This document shows positions 40,035-47,187 of a stretch of 64,000 nt of DNA, in pieces. Numbering within the stretch: position 1 is the first letter of the stretch; each line of letters opens with the position of its first letter. The position numbers and the translations under genes were made by a program. Origin of the DNA: Sterolibacterium sp. Its GTDB lineage: Bacteria; Pseudomonadota; Gammaproteobacteria; Burkholderiales; Rhodocyclaceae. The notes beneath the pieces were generated by a model. The model saw only the letters and a program-made list of their open reading frames with translations. It did not search any database and was not told the DNA's origin. The stretch lies in contig JAHFRE010000002.1 of assembly GCA_023258955.1 (NCBI GenBank), positions 1 to 64,000 of the forward strand. Direction: 5' to 3'.

Positions 40035-41292
40035 TGATGATGCCCCAGTGCCGCAGCATCCGGTCACGAAGTTCCCGTTCCTCGTTGCTCATCCTGCCGT
40101 TCGAGCATCCGCCGGGTTGCTTGATTTGTACTGGTAGCCCATGCTTCCGTCGTTCGCCTTTCTTCGGAATGTCTATCAGTAGTTTGATCTGCGTGATCTC
40201 ATAGGGTGTCAGATCATCGATGCCGAAATCCCCGAGAGCAGCAGCCCATATCGTACGTCCCTCATTACGATTAACTCTGATATCGAGGTAGTTGGAAAAC
40301 GCGCGCTGCCGTGATTCGGAGCCTTCGGCCGCGAAGTGCTTCTGCTCCACCCTGATATGTGTAACAAGCACGGATCCAATGGGTTCGCCTTGAGAAGGGA
40401 AATCCCGAGGCTTCTTGAACGAATCGAGGTCGAATGACCTGATCGGGAGCCGATCGCCTGAAATATCCAGGCCCATGATCGCATCGGCAAACGCGCGACA
40501 GATATCCTTGTGCAGATTGTATATCTTGAAATAGACCTCGATGAAACCTGAGGCTGGCTCATAGGTCAGACGAATACGTTCGCATGGCACGATATACTTT
40601 GTCTTGATGGTTCCGTCGACAACCGTTTCATAGCTGTCTGCATCCTTGTTGATCGCCACTGTAAACTGATACAACGTGACCGCTACGGCTGCGGATTCCA
40701 CCTCATCTTCATCTTCACCTTCATCTTCATCTACCACGAAGTTGGTCTGTGCAACGCGCACAAAGTCTGTAACAGCGATATCGCTTGATTTCAACTGCAT
40801 CAGCGACGCAATGTGATCAGCGAGCTTTGCCTTGGATTCCTCAGTGACGACCAACACAATACCTGGCTTCCCGGTAAACCCGCTATAGACTTTGGGTGCC
40901 ATGCGATACTCGATGGCATAGCGCGCCTCCTCTGCTTCGCAAAATACCATCGGGTATTCAACATAGAGCCACAGCATCCTCGCAATGTTGTCAGGCAACA
41001 CTTTCAGGTCCGGGAATTTCACGGATGCGCCATGCGATCTTGCCGCCTCCAATCCTGCATCGCGGGCCATCAGGTGGATTCTTTCCGAACGATCCTCGAA
41101 TTGCTTGCGCGCATTTGCCGCTGCCGAATTCATTACAGCTTCGATGCTTTCACGAACCTTTTCGATCGGTTCTGTCCAGTCAATCACTGCAGCACTTACC
41201 GCATCACAGCCGGCCATGAATTTCTGCAGCAGCGGCAAGGTATTTTTCTTCGTCTTCTGAACGAGCCGGGTGAAGTTCTCCATATCTTTCAT
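40024..41292 (-). CDS. Unknown protein, first gene of two-gene cassette
   Basis: A 422-residue protein from the ATG at 41292 (MKDMENFTRLVQKTKKNTLP), with GGGAG ten bases upstream. Residues 1-90 are helical (VSAAVIDWTEPIEKVRESIE). The middle (MLWLYVEYPMVFCEAEEARY, GFTGKPGIVLVVTEESKAKL) is mixed. An acidic run DEDEGEDEDEVESA splits the protein near residue 190. The last part (HGLPVQIKQPGGCSNGRMSN, ELRDRMLRHWGIINEF) is charged. The frame stays open upstream to 41493 but reads as low-quality sequence. The family is unknown to me. Confidence 0.75.
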   Translation of the reverse strand: MKDMENFTRLVQKTKKNTLPLLQKFMAGCDAVSAAVIDWTEPIEKVRESIEAVMNSAAANARKQFEDRSERIHLMARDAGLEAARSHGASVKFPDLKVLPDNIARMLWLYVEYPMVFCEAEEARYAIEYRMAPKVYSGFTGKPGIVLVVTEESKAKLADHIASLMQLKSSDIAVTDFVRVAQTNFVVDEDEGEDEDEVESAAVAVTLYQFTVAINKDADSYETVVDGTIKTKYIVPCERIRLTYEPASGFIEVYFKIYNLHKDICRAFADAIMGLDISGDRLPIRSFDLDSFKKPRDFPSQGEPIGSVLVTHIRVEQKHFAAEGSESRQRAFSNYLDIRVNRNEGRTIWAAALGDFGIDDLTPYEITQIKLLIDIPKKGERRKHGLPVQIKQPGGCSNGRMSNEERELRDRMLRHWGIINEF

Positions 41293-41407
41293 TTTTTGGT
41301 AGCTCCCTGTTACCAAATAATTCCCAAAGCCCCAACTGGAACTCGAGGTATTGCTTCCACAACGGTAGATTGCCCCTGTGGTCGATAGCGTCAAACGGCA
41401 TTGCCAC
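41204..41407 (-). CDS. Possible small leader ORF overlapping cassette start
   Basis: A 67-residue frame from a GTG at 41407 (ATG at 41401). Its first part, MPFDAIDHRGNLPLWKQYLE followed by FQLGLWELFGN, reads like real protein. Its end, which overlaps the first 89 nt of the 422-residue gene in another frame, reads as an overlap artefact. It could be a short upstream gene, or the original N-terminus of the 422-residue protein lost through a frameshift near 41310-41330. Confidence 0.3.
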   Translation of the reverse strand: MAMPFDAIDHRGNLPLWKQYLEFQLGLWELFGNRELPKNERYGELHPARSEDEEKYLAAAAEIHGRL

Positions 41408-41932
41408 AGGAATATGAGCAATTCGGGTGGTGTAGCTCGGCGATCTTGATTCTCCTTCGCATTCTCCAGCGCTGCTCGGATCCTACAGATCACGAAAATG
41501 CTCTGGAGCTGCTACTTGAGTCCATGCTACTGATGCAATGGCTCACCAGCTGAGCCTATCTCGTCTCCCAAAAAATAATTTGCGCCCGGCGCTATGCAAC
41601 CGGCTGGATCTAGAAATTTGCCGAGGATGGGAGCTGACCTGCCTGCGGTGGTTACTGGGACCCACTGTGGGAGATGGGTGCTGCAGGCCACGGAGCTGCT
41701 ACATGGAAATACGTCCGCCGCGAATGGCCTAAACAACCTCGCGAGTATGGCGCCGATTCGCTCTGGCGTTGGGAAGCAAGGTTTCTTTGCCGACGGAAGT
41801 TGGCGCTATATGTTGCCTTATGCGTTCGGCTGTCATTGCATCTCGCCTCCTTACTACGCCCTCGTGGCGCGCCACAAAGGAAGTTGCCAGAATCTCCATC
41901 ATCATTTCTATTTGCGATATTGCACACCCGCG
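41408..41932. other. Gap between cassette and plus-strand run
   Basis: About 525 nt with no convincing gene. Longer plus-strand frames through it are broken or read as low-complexity. It should hold the promoter of the minus-strand cassette and that of the plus-strand run. I see no clear promoter motif, and no CI-type repressor gene, although this is a usual place for an immunity region. Confidence 0.4.
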
Positions 41933-42250
41933 ATGGCCCACGACCCGTATCTTTGCAGTGCAGATAACGTATCGACGGAACCTGATCGCCCCTTTCCGCA
42001 CAAAGGCAAGCGCAAGAAAGCCCAAGTCACCTGCACCTGCGCCGGTTACTCCTTCCCCCACCGCATCGGTAGCGGCAACTGCATCGCCGAAGACCCGGAT
42101 GCGGACGACGACAGCTATTGCGGCCACTGCAGCGGCACCGGCATGGGCGAACACGACGGTTCTTCCTGTTCCTGCTGCGGTGGGTCCGGGACATTCCGTC
42201 GCCAGCCCGAGTACGACGATCGCCGCGACTACGAGAGGGACGGCTGGTGA
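41933..42250 (+). CDS. DnaJ-like zinc-finger phage protein
   Basis: A 105-residue protein from the ATG at 41933 (MAHDPYLCSADNVSTEPDRP). It carries paired cysteine motifs of the DnaJ type (YCGHCSGTGMGEHDG and SCCGGSGTFRRQP), preceded by TCTCAGYSFPHRIGSGNC. The C-x-x-C-x-G-x-G repeats should bind zinc. The role is unknown; small proteins of this kind occur in delayed-early phage regions. It is the first of a run of overlapping genes towards the integrase. The frame is open upstream but not protein-like there. Confidence 0.65.
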   Translation: MAHDPYLCSADNVSTEPDRPFPHKGKRKKAQVTCTCAGYSFPHRIGSGNCIAEDPDADDDSYCGHCSGTGMGEHDGSSCSCCGGSGTFRRQPEYDDRRDYERDGW

Positions 42251-42396
42251 TCCGCCTGATCTACAAATTTCTGCTGTTCTGGACCCGCTTCAAATTGGCG
42301 GTCTTCGCAGACGCCAATCCTCACTACCGCATGCACCTTCGCAACCTCGAGGTCCGCTACCTGCGCGCCCTCTACAAAAAGGAGTTTGGACTATGA
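42247..42396 (+). CDS. Small phage protein, 49 residues
   Basis: Read from a GTG at 42247 that overlaps the previous stop as GTGA. The sequence VIRLIYKFLLFWTRFKLAVF is hydrophobic and then basic (NLEVRYLRALYKKEFGL). It may be membrane-associated. It overlaps the next gene as ATGA, which supports it being translated. Confidence 0.5.
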   Translation: MIRLIYKFLLFWTRFKLAVFADANPHYRMHLRNLEVRYLRALYKKEFGL

Positions 42397-42506
42397 ATAA
42401 CAGCAAGACGCCCCGGGTGCGCAAGCCCGGCCCCGACCGCCCGGCCGGCAGCAAGCGCTCGCGCATGGCAATCGAGGCGCCCACCATTGAAGGAGACAAG
42501 AAATGA
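42393..42506 (+). CDS. Small basic protein, 37 residues
   Basis: Read from the ATG at 42393, which overlaps the previous stop (ATGA), with AAAAGGAG upstream. The sequence (MNNSKTPRVRKPGPDRPAGS) is basic and Pro-rich. Its stop overlaps the next start as ATGA. Too short for family assignment, but the double overlap suggests a real coupled gene. Confidence 0.45.
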   Translation: MNNSKTPRVRKPGPDRPAGSKRSRMAIEAPTIEGDKK

Positions 42507-43252
42507 GCCTATCCCAACAAATCATCGCCGCCATAGGTACTTCGCCTGGTGGTACCGTTAAGCAAATAGCAGCTGCGGCCGGCATATCGGAAGCCCGAGT
42601 AGGCCCTGCGATTTCACGGTTGCACGCTCGAGGGCGGCTTACCCGCACCAAAGCACACACGACGCCCAGCGGTAGCATTGCCTATGCATATAGCCTAGGG
42701 TCGTCCCAGCCAAGTATAGATAGGGCAAAACCCAAAAGTGCAAACAACTCAAACAACACAAACAACACAAACCTGACCAGTCTCATCGACCAGATGAGCC
42801 GAGCCCTGGCCAACCAGATTGCCAGTGGTATCGGCGCGCACTTGATGGTGGAGCTTTCCAAGATGGCGCCTGACGCATCAACCCGGGTTGCGCTGCCCAC
42901 TGCGCAGGATTTGATCGCTCGAGTGCCGCTGGCCCTTCCCGCCCCAGCGGCAAGGAAGCTGACGAAGGTGGTCATCGTCGGCATGAATTCCAAGCAGGCC
43001 GGTGCGATCCAGAACCAGTTCCACGACACGCTGCACATTGACTTCTGGAACGACAAGGACGGTCATTCGCTGGAAATGCTCAAGCAATTCAGCCGTCACG
43101 CCGAGCACGTGTTTTTCAACATGAGCAACTGTAGCCATACGGCTGTTGCAATGTCTCAGAGCGTCGGCGCCACTATCACCCGAGTATCTGGCGGCACGAC
43201 AGCCATGGCCGATGCGCTCACCAAGTTCTACGTTGAAGAAGTTACATCCTGA
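42503..43252 (+). CDS. Winged-helix protein with DUF2325-like C-terminal domain
   Basis: A 249-residue protein. The first 65 residues are a winged helix (MSLSQQIIAAIGTSPGGTVK, QIAAAAGISEARVGPAISRL, HARGRLTRTKA). An Asn-rich linker (NNSNNTNNTN) follows. Residues about 150-249 resemble DUF2325: KVVIVGMNSKQAGAIQNQFH, DTLHIDFWNDKDGHSLEMLK, AEHVFFNMSNCSHTAVAMSQ, TITRVSGGTTAMADAL. DUF2325 is a Rossmann-like domain of unknown role, often in island-borne proteins. It may sense a ligand and bind DNA. Confidence 0.7.
   Translation: MSLSQQIIAAIGTSPGGTVKQIAAAAGISEARVGPAISRLHARGRLTRTKAHTTPSGSIAYAYSLGSSQPSIDRAKPKSANNSNNTNNTNLTSLIDQMSRALANQIASGIGAHLMVELSKMAPDASTRVALPTAQDLIARVPLALPAPAARKLTKVVIVGMNSKQAGAIQNQFHDTLHIDFWNDKDGHSLEMLKQFSRHAEHVFFNMSNCSHTAVAMSQSVGATITRVSGGTTAMADALTKFYVEEVTS
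42742..42768 (+). repeat. Tandem 9-bp repeat in coding sequence (Asn linker)
   Basis: Three near-identical 9-nt units (AAACAACTC, AAACAACAC, AAACAACAC) encode the Asn-rich linker. The period is a multiple of three, so length change here would alter linker length without shifting the frame. Confidence 0.65.
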
Positions 43253-43325
43253 CTCGCACGTCGATCGCGGCAATGAATGACGCAATCCGCCAGCGGGCTA
43301 CTGTCCATTTCTTGAAGGAATATGT

Positions 43326-43754
43326 GTGATCTGCAAGCCCAGCAACCCGAAAGACATTGTCGCCGTCGGCAAAGCCCCTATGAGCACCGTCTCCGCGCCA
43401 GTCATGGCCGAGATCGGCGTCGCCATGCTCGAGGGCGCGTGCAAATATGGCTTCGCCAATTATCGCGTCGTTGGCGTGCGCGCCAGCGTCTACTACGACG
43501 CCACCATGCGCCACCTGTTTTCCTGGTGGGAGGGTGAGGATGTCGATCCTGACAGCGGTTTGTGCCACGTCACCAAGGCGATCACGAGTTTAGTGGTCCT
43601 GCGCGACGCAATGCTGCACAGCATGGTCGAGGACGACCGGCCTCCAGGAGCGCTGAAGCCATTCTACGTCGGGCTCAACGCCAAGGCCGCAGCAATCGTC
43701 GAGAAATACAAGGCCGTTCAGCCGAAGCACTACACAAGGGCGGACATGAAATGA
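43326..43754 (+). CDS. DUF5664 protein (dATP/dGTP diphosphohydrolase N-terminal-like)
   Basis: A 142-residue protein from a GTG at 43326, with AAGGA seven bases upstream. It matches a common phage family: NPKDIVAVGKAPMSTVSAPV, MLEGACKYGFANYRVVGVRA, SVYYDATMRHLFSWWEGEDV, CHVTKAITSLVVLRDAMLHS, DDRPPGALKPFYVGLNAK. 'EGAxKYGxxNxRxxGVRASVYxDAxxRHLxxWxxGExxD' is the family core. It is probably an all-helical nucleotide pyrophosphohydrolase linked to the phage nucleotide pool; the activity here is inferred. Confidence 0.85.
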   Translation: MICKPSNPKDIVAVGKAPMSTVSAPVMAEIGVAMLEGACKYGFANYRVVGVRASVYYDATMRHLFSWWEGEDVDPDSGLCHVTKAITSLVVLRDAMLHSMVEDDRPPGALKPFYVGLNAKAAAIVEKYKAVQPKHYTRADMK

Positions 43755-43993
43755 ACCAGAGCAAACTCGGCAGCTTCATCGAAGCCTGGTTCAACGTGCT
43801 TATTGGCTTCGGCATCAACTTCACAGCGAACATGGTGATTCTGCCGCTCTTCGGATTCAACATCACGCTCACAGACAATTTGTTGATCGGTATGGTCTTT
43901 ACCATCATCAGCGTGATCCGCTCGTACGCCATCAGGCGCTGGTTCAACACAAGGCTTCATGAGACAGCAATGCGCCTTGCTGGGGGCAAGTGA
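43751..43993 (+). CDS. Small two-helix membrane phage protein (DUF7220-like)
   Basis: An 80-residue protein from the ATG at 43751 (ATGA overlap). It starts MNQSKLGSFIEAWFNVLIGF and has two membrane helices, the second being LLIGMVFTIISVIRSYAIRR. The short family 'S..gS..Ea..N...GF.in...N...LP.fG' is frequent in phages and islands. It sits in the inner membrane; the role is unknown. Confidence 0.75.
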   Translation: MNQSKLGSFIEAWFNVLIGFGINFTANMVILPLFGFNITLTDNLLIGMVFTIISVIRSYAIRRWFNTRLHETAMRLAGGK

Positions 43994-44020
43994 AATGAGC
44001 CACCGCAATAGTCACAAACC

Positions 44021-44332
44021 ATGCAACTAAAGAGAGCCTTTAGCCGCCTCATGCACCCAGGCTGGCGCTTTTCCAGGCGCCATATGCTGCCGACCGCGGG
44101 CCAGCTATGGCTTTGGGCGCTCGTCGCCGTCATGGCCGTCGTCATTGCGCTCGGTGTGGCCAACCAGCTCTTGATCATATCCATGTTCGACGAGATGCGT
44201 GACGCAATTTCCATTGCGAACCGAGCGAAGCAGTGCCTGGAAGGACGGCGTACCCTTGGCAGTCAGGTGATGGAGGACGGCAAGACTTGGGACATTCTTT
44301 GCACGATCAAGTATGTGCGGCCGCCGCAATGA
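44021..44332 (+). CDS. Membrane-anchored hypothetical protein
   Basis: A 103-residue protein (MQLKRAFSRLMHPGWRFSRR) with a basic N-terminus, one membrane helix (LWLWALVAVMAVVIALGVAN) and an outside part of about 50 residues with two cysteines (AKQCLEG, DILCTIK). The ribosome site is weak. Its stop overlaps the next start as ATGA. Possibly a superinfection-exclusion-type membrane protein, but nothing proves this. Confidence 0.55.
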   Translation: MQLKRAFSRLMHPGWRFSRRHMLPTAGQLWLWALVAVMAVVIALGVANQLLIISMFDEMRDAISIANRAKQCLEGRRTLGSQVMEDGKTWDILCTIKYVRPPQ

Positions 44333-44562
44333 GTAGCACCATGTTCCTCACCCCCGACGAAATCGCCGATCTGTCTGGCTACAAGCCGCAGTCAGTGGCA
44401 CATCAGTGCCGCTGGCTTGATCGCCACGGGTTCCCGTTTGAGCTCTCTGCAACCGGCCGGCCGAAGGTACTGCGATCCTACGTTGAGCGCCGAATGGGAC
44501 TTGCTACGCAGGCGAAGAAGAGCCAATGTGAGCCTGACTTCAGCAAGTGGGAGGACAGGTAG
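44329..44562 (+). CDS. DUF4224 protein
   Basis: A 77-residue protein from the ATG at 44329. MFLTPDEIADLSGYKPQSVA, then CRWLDRHGFPFELSATGRPK, then VLRSYVERRMG is the DUF4224 pattern ('lT.eEia.ltg......Q..wL...gip....a.GrP.V.r'). It is usually found directly before phage integrases and may regulate or assist recombination. The integrase starts one base after its stop. Confidence 0.9.
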   Translation: MSSTMFLTPDEIADLSGYKPQSVAHQCRWLDRHGFPFELSATGRPKVLRSYVERRMGLATQAKKSQCEPDFSKWEDR

Positions 44563-44563
44563 G

Positions 44564-45592
44564 ATGGCGGGGAAACGGAAATTCCCATCACGCTTGCCGC
44601 CGCGATTGTATATGACCAAGGGCAAGCTGGTGACAAGCTATTGGACCATCTTGCCTGGGAACAAATGGGCGGGGCTGGGTCACGACCTTATCGCTGCCAA
44701 GCGGATGCTTCTGTCCCTTCAAAGCAACGTTCCTTCGGTCGGGTCCATTGGGGAACTGATTGACGACTATCTGCGCGACGAGCTGTGCCCACTGGTTGCG
44801 CAGGGCAAGCGCGCACAGCGCACCCTCGACGACCGCGAGGCGCAGTCCGTTGAGTTGAAAGCGGCCTTCGGAAAAATGGCCATTGCCGATCTCACTCCAA
44901 ACCACGTCTGGAAGTACCTGCACAAGTTCCGCGGCACGGTGGCGCCCGTGCGCGCAAACCGGGAAATCACGTTCCTGAAAGCTGTATATTCCTGGGCGCG
45001 CGACCAGGGACTGATTCGCGACAATCCCTGCACCGGCGTCAAGATGAACGAAGAGGTGCCGCGCGATCGATTGGTCAGTGACAAGGAACTAGCAGCCTTC
45101 CTCAAGCTCGCTCGCGAGAGCGGCGACATCAGCACCCGGGCGGCGCTGGCATTCCATATCGCTTACTTGACCGGCAAGGGTCAGGGTCAGATTTTACGGC
45201 TGTCGCGCAGCCAGATGTCCGACCAGGGCATTGAATTCGGCAAACGCAAGGGCGGCGCCTGCGTTCTGGTCACCTGGTCAGACGAATTGCGCGCGGCCAT
45301 CGATGAATCACTAGCCATGCCTTCACGGATCTCGCCGATGTTTGTCGTCCACACGCAAACCGGCTCGCCGTATAGCAGTGACGGCTTCAAGAAGGGGTGG
45401 CAGCTACTGATGCGTAAATGGGTTGCTCAAGGTGGCGAACGCTTTACCTTCCACGATTCCCGCGCAAAGGCGACGACCGATGTGATCGAGCAGGGCCGCA
45501 AGGCGAGCGAACTGACAGGGCACAAGCTGGAATCGACGGTGACCAAGATCTACGATCGGCGGCATATCCGAGTATCGGCGCCGGTAAGGTAA
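44564..45592 (+). CDS. Phage tyrosine integrase, first catalytic Arg replaced
   Basis: A 342-residue recombinase from the ATG at 44564 (GACAGGTAGG upstream). The arm/core-binding half includes AVYSWARDQGLIRDNPCTGV. In the catalytic half the Lys (EFGKRKGGACVLVTW), HxxR box (FTFHDSRAKATTDVI), GH (ELTGHKLESTVTK) and nucleophile Tyr (KIYDRRH) are present. Box I reads AYLTGKGQGQILRL: where the family has TGxR, a Gly codon (GGT, 45179-45181) stands, one base from CGT. Without this Arg the enzyme may be inactive. It normally cuts att sites; the attachment site should lie just to the right. Confidence 0.85.
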   Translation: MAGKRKFPSRLPPRLYMTKGKLVTSYWTILPGNKWAGLGHDLIAAKRMLLSLQSNVPSVGSIGELIDDYLRDELCPLVAQGKRAQRTLDDREAQSVELKAAFGKMAIADLTPNHVWKYLHKFRGTVAPVRANREITFLKAVYSWARDQGLIRDNPCTGVKMNEEVPRDRLVSDKELAAFLKLARESGDISTRAALAFHIAYLTGKGQGQILRLSRSQMSDQGIEFGKRKGGACVLVTWSDELRAAIDESLAMPSRISPMFVVHTQTGSPYSSDGFKKGWQLLMRKWVAQGGERFTFHDSRAKATTDVIEQGRKASELTGHKLESTVTKIYDRRHIRVSAPVR

Positions 45593-45635
45593 GGTGGCTA
45601 TCGTTCAGTCGCAGCAACGGGCTGGAACGCTCCAA

Positions 45636-45977
45636 CTATTTGTTGTTATAGCCACGACTGACCATCATTTCGGACACCACCTTAGAAAACTCAGCTCGTG
45701 ATGTGTTCCGAATTTCAGAAATTTCACTTGCCGCATCTACTAAGGTCTGCATCGTGGCCATGGTATGTTGCGAGCGCAATGTTAGAGCCCGCGTCGGATC
45801 GTTGGCCGAAGTAATTGCCTTGACGTTATCCACACTGGCCTTGAATAGAATCTTGGCAAGATCTATCTGGATTGAGACGATCCGTTGCGAACTCTCTATT
45901 GATTCTTTGACAAGGTGCATCGCTGCTTCCATATTCTTGCGATGCAAATTGCCAAGATAGTCCGGCTTCAAGTCCAT
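45636..45977 (-). CDS. Phasin-family protein
   Basis: A 113-residue protein from the ATG at 45977 (MDLKPDYLGNLHRKNMEAAM). The helical pattern HLVKESIESSQRIVSIQIDL, then AKILFKASVDNVKAITSAND, then PTRALTLRSQHTMATMQTLV follows phasins ('nleAa..l...siE..qri..lq...ak.l...g...akal..akdp.eal'). Phasins coat polyhydroxyalkanoate granules. It is the first gene outside the prophage. Confidence 0.75.
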   Translation of the reverse strand: MDLKPDYLGNLHRKNMEAAMHLVKESIESSQRIVSIQIDLAKILFKASVDNVKAITSANDPTRALTLRSQHTMATMQTLVDAASEISEIRNTSRAEFSKVVSEMMVSRGYNNK

Positions 45978-46064
45978 GCAATTTTCACGAGGATGACGAA
46001 GATATAGAGTTTGCCACAATAACCGGGGTCGGTCAGTGTCGATCTGAGATCGGGCGAAATAATT

Positions 46065-46508
46065 TCAGCGTGAATTGAACTTTTCGACCAGCATATTGAG
46101 CTTCGCCTGCTTCTCCCTGGCGGCTTGTTCTTCCCTTACCCTATCCGCCTGCTTATCCCTGCTGGCTTGCTCCGCCCTCAGCCTTTCGGCTTGTTTCTGA
46201 AACCTCTCACGGAGCGCCTGAAGAGCCTGCTGCCGCTGCTCTGCTGTAACGTCACCCGCTGGCAGCCCGTCAAGGTCAAACCGAGTTGCCGCCGCTGACA
46301 ACACCTTGAGGTAGCGCGTCGACGTCGTGTGGAGCCTCATGGCTACTCGCAATTCCTGCATAGGAAAATCTGGCAGCCGCGCCTTGATCGCCTTATGAAC
46401 GCCGAGTGCGAGAGGCTGACAGTCACGAAACACGCTGAAGCTTTCGGCAAGCTTATCGAGAACAGGATTTCGCGGACGGCGCGGCTCCTTCGACTTGGTA
46501 CGTGTCAT
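46065..46508 (-). CDS. ProQ/FinO-family RNA chaperone
   Basis: A 147-residue protein. The core NPVLDKLAESFSVFRDCQPL, ALGVHKAIKARLPDFPMQEL, RVAMRLHTTSTRYLKVLSAA fits ProQ/FinO ('l...fP.aF......pLaiGi...l......s...l..al...t....Yl..l..g..R.dLdG'), with TRFDLDGLPAGDVTAEQRQQ after it. A coiled-coil tail rich in Glu/Arg/Gln follows. These proteins bind structured RNA. It could be host- or mobile-element-borne. Confidence 0.85.
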   Translation of the reverse strand: MTRTKSKEPRRPRNPVLDKLAESFSVFRDCQPLALGVHKAIKARLPDFPMQELRVAMRLHTTSTRYLKVLSAAATRFDLDGLPAGDVTAEQRQQALQALRERFQKQAERLRAEQASRDKQADRVREEQAAREKQAKLNMLVEKFNSR

Positions 46509-46573
46509 CGACTATTGGCGTGACTAAATTGGTGTGGCAAGCATAGCGCATCTGCGAATGCTCGAGGGCCCTT

Positions 46574-46876
46574 CTACTTCGGCCTTCCCATGGATAGCAC
46601 TCCCCGCCTTGCGACCAGGTCTTCACATACGGACATGAAGTCTTTGTCGTTCTCTCCGTGTCTGCGGTAGTGCCTAATGAGCTCGATGGCAATTTCGAAA
46701 TAGTGCTGATCCAACGAACCAAGCTGGCTGACATCAAACGGAAAGGTACGGCCGCTGTAGAGGGACAGCACGAGGTCACGCAACTTCTGGGCGCCACTGT
46801 GGTCTGCAAGCAGTATGTCACGGTGTTGCAAGAATGGGGACGGGGTTGGCCCAGCTTCTGCTATGTCTTGCGTCAT
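46574..46876 (-). CDS. Hypothetical protein (DUF7673-like)
   Basis: A 100-residue protein (MTQDIAEAGPTPSPFLQHRD). It contains HSGAQKLRDLVLSLYSGRTF, PFDVSQLGSLDQHYFEIAIE and LIRHYRRHGENDKDFMSVCE, a helical layout seen in short proteins on proteobacterial islands. It lies between the ProQ-like gene and a frameshifted small gene on the same strand. Function unknown. Confidence 0.6.
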   Translation of the reverse strand: MTQDIAEAGPTPSPFLQHRDILLADHSGAQKLRDLVLSLYSGRTFPFDVSQLGSLDQHYFEIAIELIRHYRRHGENDKDFMSVCEDLVARRGVLSMGRPK

Positions 46877-46929
46877 TGCCTGACCTCCTTAACAAGCGTA
46901 CGGCTGAGTATCCATCGTGACGCCCTAGC

Positions 46930-47179
46930 TCAAGCCTTCCGATCATGAACCTCAGCATATACCGCAAAGTACAGGATTGCCTTCTCTATCTGATCGATCA
47001 CACTATCCGAGTTATTGGTCTCCAGAAAGAAATCTCGAGACTTCTCCGCTGATTCCTTCAGTGCCGCAGCCAGCTGCCGATTTATCGGGGTGCGTTTCGA
47101 TCAAAGCCAACACCACACTATGCAGCGCCTGTATGGCGCAGTAAGCTTTTTCTTCTGTGAACGGCTCATCTTTGGACAT
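46930..47179 (-). pseudogene. Small gene broken by a +1 frameshift
   Basis: From the ATG at 47179 one frame reads MSKDEPFTEEKAYCAIQALH and SVVLALIETHP, then loses sense and stops at 47012. From the CCCC run (plus-strand GGGG at 47087-47090) the +1 frame reads INRQLAAALKESAEKSRDFF, then LETNNSDSVIDQIEKAILYF, and ends at 46930. Removing one C joins both into an 82-residue protein. Each piece is too short to be called alone. It may be a true mutation or a sequencing error in the homopolymer. Confidence 0.65.
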
Positions 47180-47187
47180 CTGCTTCC

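Noticed and set aside
39066-41292. Classifying the unknown pair as a known defence system such as Abi, Gabija or Zorya
   Set aside because: None of the defining motifs (P-loop, TOPRIM, nuclease, membrane helices) could be found in either protein.
40032-41493. Longer 489-codon reading of the first cassette gene
   Set aside because: The first 67 codons are low-quality sequence; the ATG at 41292 has a ribosome site and a good N-terminal helix.
41594-41932. Upstream extension of the zinc-finger gene frame
   Set aside because: The residues before MAHDPYLC do not look like protein and lack a ribosome site; the ATG at 41933 gives a compact zinc-finger protein.
45593-45635. tRNA gene or obvious att core next to the integrase
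   Set aside because: No cloverleaf or tRNA 3' end was seen, and the left prophage end is outside the window, so a direct repeat cannot be paired.
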